Positions 34,698-45,104 of a stretch of DNA of 64,000 nt are shown piece by piece. This DNA is from Orbilia blumenaviensis (Eukaryota > Ascomycota > Orbiliomycetes > Orbiliales > Orbiliaceae): NCBI GenBank assembly GCA_036872755.1, contig JAVHNS010000003.1:3224001-3288000 (forward strand), in the 5' to 3' direction. Numbering within the stretch: the first letter of the stretch is position 1; every line of letters starts with the position of its first letter. The notes under the pieces were generated by a model. That model was not told the DNA's origin and did no database searches. It worked only from the letters and a program-made list of their open reading frames with translations. The position numbers and the translations under genes were made by a program.

Positions 34698-36733
34698 ATT
34701 GGCTAAGATATGACGCCAGTCAAGCTCTAGGTAAAGAGTATTGTAAAAAGTGTGTTTTGCGGTCCCGGAGGCTTAGTACTATGCTAACGCCGAGTAGTCG
34801 AGTATGGTCCCAGAATTTCCGTCCTGAAGATCAAAAAAACCAGGGAAGACTGTTCGGCTGAGAATAGTACTACTACCGTATACCGGCGAGTACTATACGG
34901 CCGTTTAACTATTAAAGACCGAAGACCGAAGTTGCAACGTTGAGTGATGATGTTGATGCGATGGCAAGTATGGCGACGTCCGTTGTAAGGGTTCAAATCC
35001 CATAAGCTATGTACAGCCTTGTCTCTTCACCAATGGCTTACCACAATCGGGAAAGGGCAACGGCTCAAACGGGAGCACTGATTGGTGGTTAACGGTTAGT
35101 GACGAGGCTACGAGTGGCTTGTACTTAGCCGTTCTTTATGTGGACAATGTGCTATAAACATCAACGTACCACGAAAAACCTTTCAGAACTTGTCCATTCT
35201 TTGGTTTAAATGACTGACTTTTAAAGTGAGGGTTACCACGCGTCTGCTCTACGAGACAAAGGTGATATGCCTGAAGATATTTAATGTGATGAAAATTTAA
35301 CTTGATCATGGAGCCACGGACAATATAGCAATAATGTAGAAGAATCACTTTAGGAGCTGCTTGATCATTGATCCATCTTGAACAAAAGAAGTATATGTGG
35401 AAGTAGCTTCGAAATGAAGATGTACCAGCGCTCGTGTACCTCTGAAATTTATTACCCCGCCCGTTTTGCAAGAAAAGCGACAACGCAGTTGAAAATTGGA
35501 AGCCTTCTAACCGGAGCGAGGCAGTTTATTTGTCGTTGGGATACTACATATACCTAGTCTCGTAATGTAACATATACCTACCCAGGTACCCAAGTGATGT
35601 TCCAAGCTGTGCATAGCTATAGACTGTGCATAGTACCATCTAGATAACGGCCAGCTCTTCTAATCGCGATCGCTTCTTCTCAAGCCTTTGGAAAATCTAA
35701 TAATTCTACCCTAGGGCCTTTGAAGAAGAATTCTTGTGTATCACCCTCCCCATTACATGTACATATCATAGCGCCAATTGTCTTGTGTTGGGTGCAACAT
35801 TCCCAGTATCAATATTCTCACTCACCACGAGTGAAAGTCTGTCCCCCTCAGACACAAAATTTAAAACGAAACGAACACACAAATTAGTTAAACATAGTCT
35901 TATAAACCAGCCTCCACGAAGTGGCTCGGTTGACTCCCAAAGGTCTGGTCTTATAGTGTAAAGTACTACAGAGGAAAAGAATGCGTATTCTGGGCCGTCT
36001 ACCAAGAGCGAGTCAGTCTCATGTGGACTGGGCTTCACAGTAGCTAGTAGCCAAAATATACCAAAAGGACTTTATTATAAACAGACTTCGAAAACATCAA
36101 AATCCCCAAAAAGAAACATCACCTTCCCTACAATACCAGAGTACTATACTAGCAAATTATAGCTTTCAATACTATCGTAATCCGAAAAGTGTGAGCCATT
36201 TTGATGCAAAATTGTATCAATACTACCCTAATATGTATACACCTAGGTGTGTACGTCGGTGTTTTTCTACCCTATCAATCTCATCCCAACTTCCAATATA
36301 GATACTGTAGTTATCGATAAGACCAATCTTACCATGGCTTGCCAACACAATAGTCAATATGTTCTCAGCCTCATATTGATGTTTTTCCCTGTTTTGTCTA
36401 GCACAGCAAGGCCATATTGATGACAGTAGTATCTCTATAGCGTATATATCAACCGTTCGACGCGCATTTCGAACACTAATTAGGCCTTTTGCTCATAGCA
36501 TATCAAAAGCTTCTAGGACTTGCGGTAGCGCCGAAAGTATGGTGGGCTCACATCGGAGCCGAGTGACAGGATGTATCAACCGGGCGAGTTTGGTGTCAAA
36601 CAGCAGTATGCCTACAAATATGTTTATGTATCTGATCCTAACTCGATCCTCCTCCGAATTTCCTCTTCATACTCCCCTTATATAGTATCGCCCTGCTGAT
36701 CAGGAAAAAACGGCTCACCGCAGGAACCATACT
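34698..36733. other. Intergenic, no secure gene
   Basis: A 115-codon minus-strand frame (35136-35483) has no ATG at its head and no recognisable motif. Other frames are short. A 12-bp palindrome ACACCTAGGTGT lies at 36239-36250, a variant of the recurring CCTAGG element. GGGTTCAAATCCC at about 34988-35000 looks like a tRNA T-arm but has no partner arms. Confidence 0.45.
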
Positions 36734-37316
36734 CTAGCTCTCCACCTTCGGAAAACGACACCCCATCATCAAATTGTCCGTGTCACTCTGGCGATTAAAC
36801 CCACCAAGCTTCTGCGAGTCGGCACAGAAATGACACATCTTAACATACCCTCTATTGGTTATATAGTTTCTCTCGCATAACACCTTCACGTTCTCTATAC
36901 CCTTAAACCATGGCAACTTGTTACCGAGGGTATGAGGGTTGTCGCCAAAGCACAGACCAACCCTTCCCCAGTAGGGTACCGAAAGTTGGGAATTTCGGAA
37001 CGTGTTTACTTGCCAATTCGACTGATTTCTAGCCGGTTACCCTCTAGTACTGATCAGGGTAGAAGTCGCTGTACTTGGTATGTATTCTTGACCGTATAAC
37101 CCCAATGAGCGGCAAGCTCTATTCTTTCTGTAGCGTAAACATGGTCAAACAGCATTAGCAAAGGGGATTTATCCCTCAGTTTGAACCCTTTGATCTGTGT
37201 AACAGCGGCAGCAGAGCTTCTGAATTAGCTCCAGCAGTAACAGCATGTTGTATGGTGGTTGACAGCTACTAGGTCTACAAGCGTCTTGGGTCTTCTAACT
37301 TTCGTCGTCCGTCCAT
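36734..37316 (-). CDS. Unknown Cys-containing protein (spliced model)
   Basis: A three-exon model, complement(36734..37021, 37075..37219, 37279..37316), gives 156 residues. Exon 3 is 96 codons and exon 2 is 48 codons, both open and protein-like. Their join at CAA/TCG (GTACAG donor, CAG acceptor, 53 nt, phase 0) reads WGYTVKNTYQSNWQVNTF. Exon 1 (38 nt, MDGRRKLEDPRRL) is joined by a 59-nt phase-2 intron and is the least certain part; Met in exon 2 (LLMLFDHVYATE) is an alternative start. Cysteines occur at GLCFGD, VLCERN, MCHFC and MMGCRF. There is no clear signal peptide in this model. I do not recognise the family. Confidence 0.5.
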
Positions 37317-38338
37317 TGCCAACACTTCGTTAGGCTACGTTCCCACGGCGCCAGAGAGCGAAAATTCTGGCGATCTTTAGCCGATAATCGGGTTTTGCGA
37401 AAACGAAACGCATGAGTTTGTAGGTGGACCTTAGCTCGAAGCATCGATGTAGATTCTGACTTTAAGGTTCAGAACTAGCCTCCTGGTATCAGTAAAACGC
37501 CTGGCACGCGCCTGGCACGCGCTAAATCTTTAGCAGATAGATTCTTAGTGATGTGTAGGAGCACCCCCATATGGAATTTAGTAACACGGGACATGTTGAA
37601 TTATCAAGTCTAGGAAATATTGAAAGTGAATTACGTCCGAAAGGTACGGTTTCAGGCCAAAACGAGATCAGATATACCGCAAATGAATAATGCTAATGTT
37701 CCCCGTGTTCCTAGGTTGCTCAGTAGACACATATTTCAGGGCTCAAATACCGCGACCGGGGGATTCACGAAGCTCGCAACACAGCAGCAACATAATAAGT
37801 CCTAAGCGACGAACAAGATCACGCAATGACTAATTGACATCAAATCGTCGAAGTTAGGGCAAATATTGAATTGCTATATAATTGCGAGGCTCATATGTAT
37901 ATTAATGGTGCTGTGTGAGGATTATAGCCAGTGCCCCGCTGGTGTATCAATGGGCCCGAGAAAAAAACTGAGGATGACCGCTGCGCCACCCTTGTCAACA
38001 TCGCTGGAGCGATGTTGGGCGAGCAGGGGTAGGGTATATCAAGGCGGGTATTGGTTTCATCCGCCCACAGAACATCGCCAAGCCGGCTCCTCTCTGAATA
38101 TTAACCCTCACGCATTGCCACAAAACAAACATATATGTACATGTAGATATTAATTTATATTAAGATTATAAGTGTGGGGCTAGGCCCGTGTGCCACCACA
38201 GGAGATCGCGCGATCTGAGGCTGTAAGATAGGGGTCCTGTTTAAAACGAAGCCATGGCCCACAATTGACTTTGCATTGGCCTCAATCCAAGATTTATCTG
38301 ACGTTCGACGACCAACGATCCAAATCCTCACTTTCGCT
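37317..38338. other. Intergenic, upstream of pepsin-like gene C
   Basis: No gene was seen. Two exact copies of the 11-mer CCTGGCACGCG lie in tandem at 37500-37521. The promoter of the gene starting at 38339 should lie at the right end. Confidence 0.5.
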
Positions 38339-40346
38339 ATGGCGGCAGTGGTTGAGATAAACAAGCTTGTATTACTTTCGCTTCTATGCGTTTATACGCA
38401 AGTTACACGAGCGGTATCTACCGATAACCCGAACTGCAGCAGCCCGCCTTCACCAATAGCCTTGAGGTTTGGAGATGTTACACTGAACAGCAAACCGTCG
38501 GCCAGCGACGAAGACGCCGTAGATTACATTCGTGGTTATGGAACCGATATTGTTATTGGGGCCCAACAAATGGCACCGTTTATAAGGTATGTACGCAGTT
38601 GACTCGCAATATAATGAGACCTAGCTTTGGGCCAAGAACGACATACTAAATGAGATTTTTGTCGCGCGTAGTATTGTGCAACCAGACTGTTTTGTTAACG
38701 CAGCGCTCAAGAACTGCAGCGTAATCAGAACCCCGTCCCAAAGCTGCCCCATAGACTCCAGGACCAATGTTTTTCAATACTCTAAAGGAGCAGAGGTTCT
38801 TTCGGGGGGACTCTTAGACTTGAATCTATCGCCCTATCCAACCAGTCTACCCGACTCCGAGAGCCAGTCATCCTCCAATACCGGTCTTTTCGCGAGATTA
38901 CCTATAATGTTTGGAAATAATGAACTGAACATGACAGTACGGCATTCACAAGCAATAGCGGGGTGGAAGGTCATACCGTCATATCTTGGGCTTGGAAGGG
39001 GCTCGGAGTTACTCAATCAAACATTCAACGCAGGTCTTATTCCTTCTAGAAGTTGGAGTTTCTACTCGGGAATAATCGATCCTTATGAAACGAACAACAC
39101 TGCCAAAGACGGGGGTTTCATAATGGGAGGGTATGATGCATCAAGACTAGCAGGAGAGTTTGTAAAGTTCGATATACCACCAGAGAGGAACGATGCTTGT
39201 ATGTTTGCTGCAGAGGTAACAAGCATCAAATGGCTAAACAAGACCCTTGATAACAAATTTACCGCTTGCATCTCACCCTCTAGTAACCGATTACAATTCC
39301 CACGATCGGTATACAATACCCTTCGAGACGCGCTTGAAAGCCCTCTGCCTAACGACCCGCTCCGGAGCTATATAGCAGAGAATTCTGCGGTTCCGAATCC
39401 CATTATACCAGCGGAGGTGCCAGGTGTTGATTTTTGGAACACAAATGTAGACTACCTTGCTGAGTAAGTCACTTCTCTATCTTCTATCTCACTAATTAAG
39501 TGATTGCAGCCCATGCTCGCCAACCAAATCCTCACTAAATATAATATAACCAGAACCTTCGGCAACAATACCAACATGGTGATAACAGTCAACGGCATCG
39601 AGATAACCATCCCTTCCCGCCGGCTATTTCACCCAAAACTCTCCATCACTGACGGCCAAGACACAATTACCATAAGAAATCCCTACCTCAGCGGAACACG
39701 AGAACCCACTCTCGACGGCATCCCAAACTATATGGCAATAATCAGCTATTCAGAGAGTGGTAACGATCCTATATTCGGGCTACCATTCCTATCAGCAGCC
39801 TATCTTATGGCCAACTATGAGGATTCCACGTTTAGTTTGGCCCCTTTAGCGAATTCGGCTCAGCGGCCTCTACCTAATATATCCCCTATTTTGATGCCAT
39901 CCTGCTACCCAGCGCCAAAATCCAAGCCCAATACCCGCACAATCGCCATTGGAGTAGCCGTCCCACTATCAATAATCGCAATAGCATCGATATCGGCATT
40001 AGTATTCTGCTTAAGAAGACGCAAGAAAAGGGCAGAGGTGCCACTAATTCCTCAAATCCCAGGCCAGTACGGACCAGAAAAGATGGGTACAGAACTTGCA
40101 GAGCTTGGAGGCACAGAGCAAATCCACGGTAGTGGTGGAAACCAAGTTTTTCAGGCAGACGGAAATGCTGTTTTCCAAATGGATAGCAATCAAGTTTTCC
40201 AGAAGGATAGCAATCAGATATACCAAGTTGCGGACGACTTCGGGCCACACCATCCGCTCGCGAAGTATCCCGATGGCAGTACTAATTCAGTATCATCCGG
40301 TGGGACGCACCCGAACCTTCAAACTGCTCCGCATGGTGGGGTTTAG
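38339..40346 (+). CDS. Pepsin-like membrane protein C (probable pseudo-peptidase)
   Basis: Three exons, join(38339..38586, 38672..39446, 39510..40346), encode 619 residues. Intron 1 (85 nt, GTATGT/TAG) is phase 2, as in A, B and D. Intron 2 is 63 nt if the donor is GTAGAC at 39447; the better-looking GTAAGT at 39464 would break the frame. The signal peptide is MAAVVEINKLVLLSLLCVYT. Both catalytic positions are Ser: S83 in MAPFISIVQP and S284 in TACISPSSNRLQFP. The fold is clear from IPSRSWSFYSG, IMGGYDASR and IFGLPFLSAAYLMANY. The membrane helix is at 485-509, followed by a tail with four 8-residue repeats (NQVFQADG type). It cannot work by the usual aspartic mechanism. Confidence 0.85.
40140..40235 (+). 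repeat. Four 24-bp tandem repeats in the tail of gene C
   Basis: Units at 40140, 40164, 40188 and 40212 encode NQVFQADG, NAVFQMDS, NQVFQKDS and NQIYQVAD. They sit in the predicted cytosolic tail and multiply the short F/Y-Q motif found singly in the other paralogs. Confidence 0.9.
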
Positions 40347-41450
40347 ATTTTAAAATACATGCTTCTCCCACGCCCCGGCATTTAGACAGAGATCTTGATT
40401 AAGCGTTCAGGATCGGCTTAACTCTTCCACATTTAACGACCTTCCATGCTATATACACACTCACCGAAATATGAACACGCACCTATATCTATATGTATAT
40501 ATCCTGACACATGGGTGCGAGACACCGATAGCTTAATAGCTAATTAGAAATTTGACTTTAGACCATAAGGCAGAACGTTCGAGAAGAGCCACTAATACGT
40601 AGAATATATTCGATTATTGCCGATGGTTGATTGCGTCTCCCGCTATCACATATAATGGCCATGGTAAGCCAGAGTGCAGGTGTTTGCGTACTTGGAATGC
40701 ACTAAATAGTATTTTAGCTGGTACAGGCCTTGTGTAATCAAATCCATACCCGAAGACTAGCAGTTTATCCTTTGTCCACCACCCTATGCCTTTATCTAGC
40801 AATGTCATCAATTTGTTAATTTCAATAAAGCGATAGAAGATCTTACAGCGTATCCACTAAATCTTTTGAGATTTAATACTTTAAATGATTAAAAATTGTT
40901 AAATTGATGCATTATTACTCCTTAGTATTATTCCTAATCAATCCCTTTGTTTAAACTATTAGATATTAGGTTTTGAAAGATAGAGCGAATTGATAGAACC
41001 TCTCGACTACTCGTCCTAGTTAATGAATCGGGGGGTTGTTATTCTTAAAGCCAAGATTGATTAATATTTTAATGAGCACAACAAACAAAGTTTATCTATA
41101 CAATGGTAACATAAACAAGTGAAACAAGTAATCCAAATATCTTCATAATCTGTCATAGACTAGCCAGCCAGATATATTAGGCAAAAATTAAATAACTGTT
41201 AGTGTAGGGCTGGTGTTCAAGCTATTTTGTGTAGAAAATGGGGCAGAGCCTCGGCGTTAAGACTGAGAGATGGTGACAATGGATGCTTGAAGTCGGAAGA
41301 CGTAGGTTAAGCATAAACTCCCCAGCTAGTGAAGCTAGTTGATGGAGGTTGGTGCCTTCTGGGGATTGCCTAGAAAGCTTTGACTGGACTCTTTTGTCCG
41401 TCCAGAACGTTGGATTATTGAGCAAGGCAACTCAATTCATCGGATCTTCC
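40347..41450. other. Intergenic, no gene seen
   Basis: Very AT-rich from about 40830 to 41200, with stops in all frames. This holds the 3' flanks of the convergent gene C and the unknown gene at 41451. Confidence 0.5.
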
Positions 41451-42024
41451 TCAAGGTATAGTCTTTCTTTTGAGTTCCCTGAGTATCGCTCTGAGAAGGT
41501 AAATGCTCAACAGCCTTAGTGGAATTTTAAGGCCTGTAGGGGAAACAACTTGTGAGTATAATAAAAGATACGCGAGAGGCAGGGCTGCATTCGTGCCGTC
41601 GTTTTCGAAAGCCATGGTGACTAGTATAACGACACGGCAGTCAATATCGCGCATTCTGATTGCTTCCTCGAGGTCTTGGCATAGCTTCGCCTCGGCTTTC
41701 GTCGCTTCTTGCGGTGTGGCACCCGTCTCAGGCCTGACGCCGACTTACACCTGAGGTTCCACATTCCCGAAAGATAGGGTAAAGTAGGTTAATAGGGGAG
41801 TTGAACCCGGTTTACCGACACTGTTGGCAGGTAGGGATCGTGCAGTCAGAGCGATAGTGATGGTGACATGCGTTGACGATGGTTTCAAGGCCAGGCGACG
41901 TTGACGTTAGGATGTTGTGAAGAGGACGTAGCAGAGAGATCCCGTAGTAATTTAATCGGTTGTAAGCGTGCTGCAGTTGTAGTCTCGTCCTGCGGTTGCT
42001 AGGTAACAGTTGTTGAGGAGATCT
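41451..42024 (-). CDS. Unknown protein with Cys/His cluster (5' end undetermined)
   Basis: Two exons can be read, complement(41451..41733, 41816..42024). The join uses a GTAAAC donor and a TCAG acceptor (82 nt, phase 2) and gives CQQCRPETGATPQEATKAEA. Exon 1 is open over 69 codons with LNYYGISLLRPLHNIL and the Cys/His cluster ACHHHYRSDCTIPTCQQC, which could bind zinc (inference). Exon 2 adds a charged amphipathic helix (KAEAKLCQDLEEAIRMRD) and a hydrophobic segment (ALPLAYLLLYSQVV). No ATG lies in frame at the head, and a TTATTAG acceptor precedes 42024, so an earlier exon must exist upstream (42025-42700) but was not found. Another acceptor at 41751 gives a different, shorter end. No family was recognised. 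Confidence 0.45.
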
Positions 42025-42043
42025 CTAATAAATACTAAGTACC

Positions 42044-42053
42044 TACCTAGGTA
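42044..42053. repeat. TACCTAGGTA palindrome, copy 5
   Basis: Exact copy, preceded by ACC to give ACCTACCTAGGTA. Confidence 0.9.
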
Positions 42054-42194
42054 ATTAGGTGAATTTCGCACGAGGAGTCATAATCGAGGTTTTCGTCGAT
42101 TGATTTTCGACTGGAAAACCGTTTTTAGCTACCGCGCGCGCCCTCAATATATATCAGTCTCGGGTCCAGACGCTGTTGACCACAACAACGTGTA

Positions 42195-42204
42195 TACCTA
42201 GGTA
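42195..42204. repeat. TACCTAGGTA palindrome, copy 6
   Basis: Exact copy 142 bp from copy 5. Confidence 0.9.
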
Positions 42205-42763
42205 CCGTACGGGGTTTTGGCTGGCTTCTCAAGACAGTTTATAGAAAAATGGGGATTTAAAGCTAGCAGTATAATAACGATTTGAGAGAGAATAAAACGG
42301 CTTGCTTTCCTTTTAAAATCTTTTAATATTCGGAAGCAGTCCCAGAAAAGTACCTAGATCCCCTATGGTAGTAAGTATAAGATAGGTTAAATTTTGCGTT
42401 ACTATATCAAACTACAGTTGGGTTAATCTAGCAGCGGTAACAGCGTATTCTGGCAGGAACGGCGATAGTCATTCTGATAAAGCCCAGCTCAGCCTGGACG
42501 GCGGTCGCCTTTGTGTTGGGAGTGTTGCACGTCCTATTCCGGTAGGATCGTTTGCGCTTGTCAAGCTTGATTGATTCCTCATCGCTTACCACGTTGTACG
42601 TTACACACGGTAGAGCTAGTTATCCGAAGTAGATTGTATTTGGGGACGTAAGGTACGGGGCAATTCCGGAATATTCTTTGTCCATCTCCCTACATTTATC
42701 ACTAGGCGATATACATAATCGATCAACTCACGTGTCGCTTTCAGACTATAGTTCATCCGAGAG

Positions 42764-44828
42764 ATGGCGACCTTCATGGACCTTCCAAACGAACTCCTCC
42801 ACCAAATCCTCCGCTACATAATCATAGTACGTAATTGCCTATATATAATTAATCAAATCCATAGAATCGTTGATCATCAAAATCTTTTTACTTTATATAT
42901 GGCGATACGGACCCCTATGGATACTCGATATCGGGCTAACACCTACCGCTTTCCCCTAACTTTTGTGTGAAATAGCCTGAAGACTTGACCACTTACAACC
43001 AACTCCGCCTTGTAACACACCGGTTCAACGCCTACGTTCTCCCACTGATCTACAAAAACGCAACAATCCTCTACGAACCATATCAGCCGATTCCAAATCA
43101 CGCAGAGTCAATCCTCTTCGATTCCAATAATGAGAATATACAGTATATCAAACGTTTGTCTATTAAAATGCGACTTCCGGGGAGGCACTCATCAAGGTTT
43201 TGGCCTGTGACGGCAGATACTCCCCAGTGGGGATTGGAAAATGGTGGTAGTTTAGGGGATGTGGATGAATACAGGGAGAGGTTGGAGAAGGGGGTAGCAG
43301 GGCTACTCGGGAGGCTTCGAAGGGACCAGTTAGTGGTCTTTGAGTAAGTACTTATCAATTACATTGCGTTAAGATCAGCTTTAATCCAAAAGAACTTTGC
43401 ATTACTAATTAACTGACGACATTAAATTTACAATCCGGGGATTTTATGACTACCAGATGCGAAGCTCACAAGTTAGTAGACTATACAGCCCTCTTTGCTT
43501 CCCAGAGGTCTCTTCAGCAAGTGCTCGCAAACCCTAGCGACTTAATCTCACAAATGAATGCCAATGATGATGGCGACTTGCCAAATATCGCCACCCTCCT
43601 ACCAAACCTTAAACACCTGTTCTTCCGCGGCTTCCTCCCATTCAAGCAAGACCAGCACCAACTCCTAACGAAACAATTCATCCAACCTCAAGCAAATATA
43701 CTAAAAACCCTGAGTATAAACATTTCGAAAGTCGCGATACAGGGAGTTTCTCACAGCGCCGAATTAAAGAGCCATGGTGCACCCGAAATGGAGATCAAAG
43801 AAACCGACTCAGGCTATGAAACTCTAACGGCTGGACTACAGCTCGAACTGCTAAGCTTCCCCAATCTAGAAAAACTAACTATCCAAGGTCGTTACGATAG
43901 TGTCCCGGTCGTGAGAAGCAATTTCGTATTCAGCTTAGAAATGCCAATCATTTCAAAAATGATACCTCTTCATTCCTTAAAACGGCTAACTCTAATATAC
44001 TGCAACCAACTCGACAGCACATACAACTCCTGGCCAACTAGTCTTCCCAACCTAACACACCTCCATGTCGAAAAATCGTTGACTGTAAACCGTGTAGGCG
44101 ATATTATAATCAAGCTAGCACCAATACTTCAACACCTTCATATATCACGAATACCAAGGTCTACTGCTCGGAACGCATGTTTTGTAAGGACAGTGGTCAG
44201 ACACCATGCCAGCACTTTAAAAAGTATTTGGGTCGGACAAGGACATTTCATAAAACATAGGTCACCGAACGCACCCGGATTGTTGGCGATCAGCAACTTT
44301 AGGGCATATTTCCAGGGTCTAGAGGAAGTAGCCATCCAGATTAGACCTAAGACGGCATGGGCAACTGTCAGGACCCACTCTGCCTCTCCAATTTGAACAT
44401 CGTTATATTGAGCCTAATACAGAGATACTAATAAAGAAAAATGATATATAAAGGCATGCACCTGGGCCGCGCTCCCAAAACTCCGCCTCCTACGATTAAT
44501 CTGGACCGATACCCCATATTCCAATATCACAGAAAAGCTCGCAGAGGTAGTGCAGCGCATCTGGAGTCTAAGGTCCAATCACGATTTATTTGGAACTGAA
44601 TTGTTTCCACAGCAGTTTTGGCTTGTGTATGGGATATACAAAGACCCATTTTTTGCAAGCGCTGGTCATGAGACTAGTCCTAAAGGACGGGTGCTAAAAT
44701 CGTGGAGAGAGCAGAGTGGAGAGATTGCGGTTGTTGAAACGGGGTTTAGGGAGGCGAGGAGGGCAATGCCAGAAAGTATTATATTGGAAAGTTTGAGGGA
44801 GGAAGCGTCCAATTGGGAAGTTTGGTAA
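42764..44828 (+). CDS. F-box protein with long C-terminal region
   Basis: Four exons, join(42764..42826, 42976..43343, 43457..44366, 44454..44828), give 571 residues. The F-box at residues 6-55 is split by intron 1 (GTACGT/TAG, phase 0): DLPNELLHQILRYIII then YNQLRLVTHRFNAYVLPLIY. Intron 2 is GTAAGT/CAG, phase 2. Intron 3 (87 nt) has a TACTAAT branch site and a weak GTCAGG donor, phase 0. The C-terminal region has leucine-rich repeat-like segments (LPNIATLLPNLKHLFF, FPNLEKLTIQG, LPNLTHLHVEKSL, LPKLRLLRLIW), as is common in ascomycete F-box proteins. It differs from the other F-box genes here, which lack such repeats. The role is SCF adaptor by family. Confidence 0.8.
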
Positions 44829-45104
44829 TGCATCTGTACAATCAAACGGCGTGAGCATGGGACAAAGGTTTTGTAAGTGTTTTTAGCAGCGATGGCCGGA
44901 ACACGAACGTAGCGGCGCCTGCTTTGATAACTGAAGTATGGATTCCTACTTAAGCAAGTATGTACTCGTAAATACGCCATGTCGAGCAGTGGCAGGCTCA
45001 ACTCCACTCTAATATACACTCTTCGCTAGTCATATAAACCATCTCAAACACCGGATACCTCATTTAATGGGACAAAATACACAATAGAGCCTCTAAAACT
45101 CTAC

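Larger units (their letters stand above)
42025..42763. other. Divergent intergenic region with two palindromes
   Basis: TACCTAGGTA occurs at 42044-42053 and 42195-42204. A missing first exon of the minus-strand gene ending at 41451 may lie here. The promoter of the F-box gene starting at 42764 is expected near the right end. Confidence 0.45.

Noticed and set aside
34986..35000. GGGTTCAAATCCC, like a tRNA T-arm/B box
   Set aside because: No matching acceptor, D or anticodon arms at the required spacing upstream.
35136..35483. 115-codon minus-strand frame
   Set aside because: No ATG at its head, no motif and no joinable exon.
41790..41812. GGGTTCAACTCCC on the minus strand, tRNA-like
   Set aside because: It lies inside an intron of a coding model and lacks a pairing acceptor stem.
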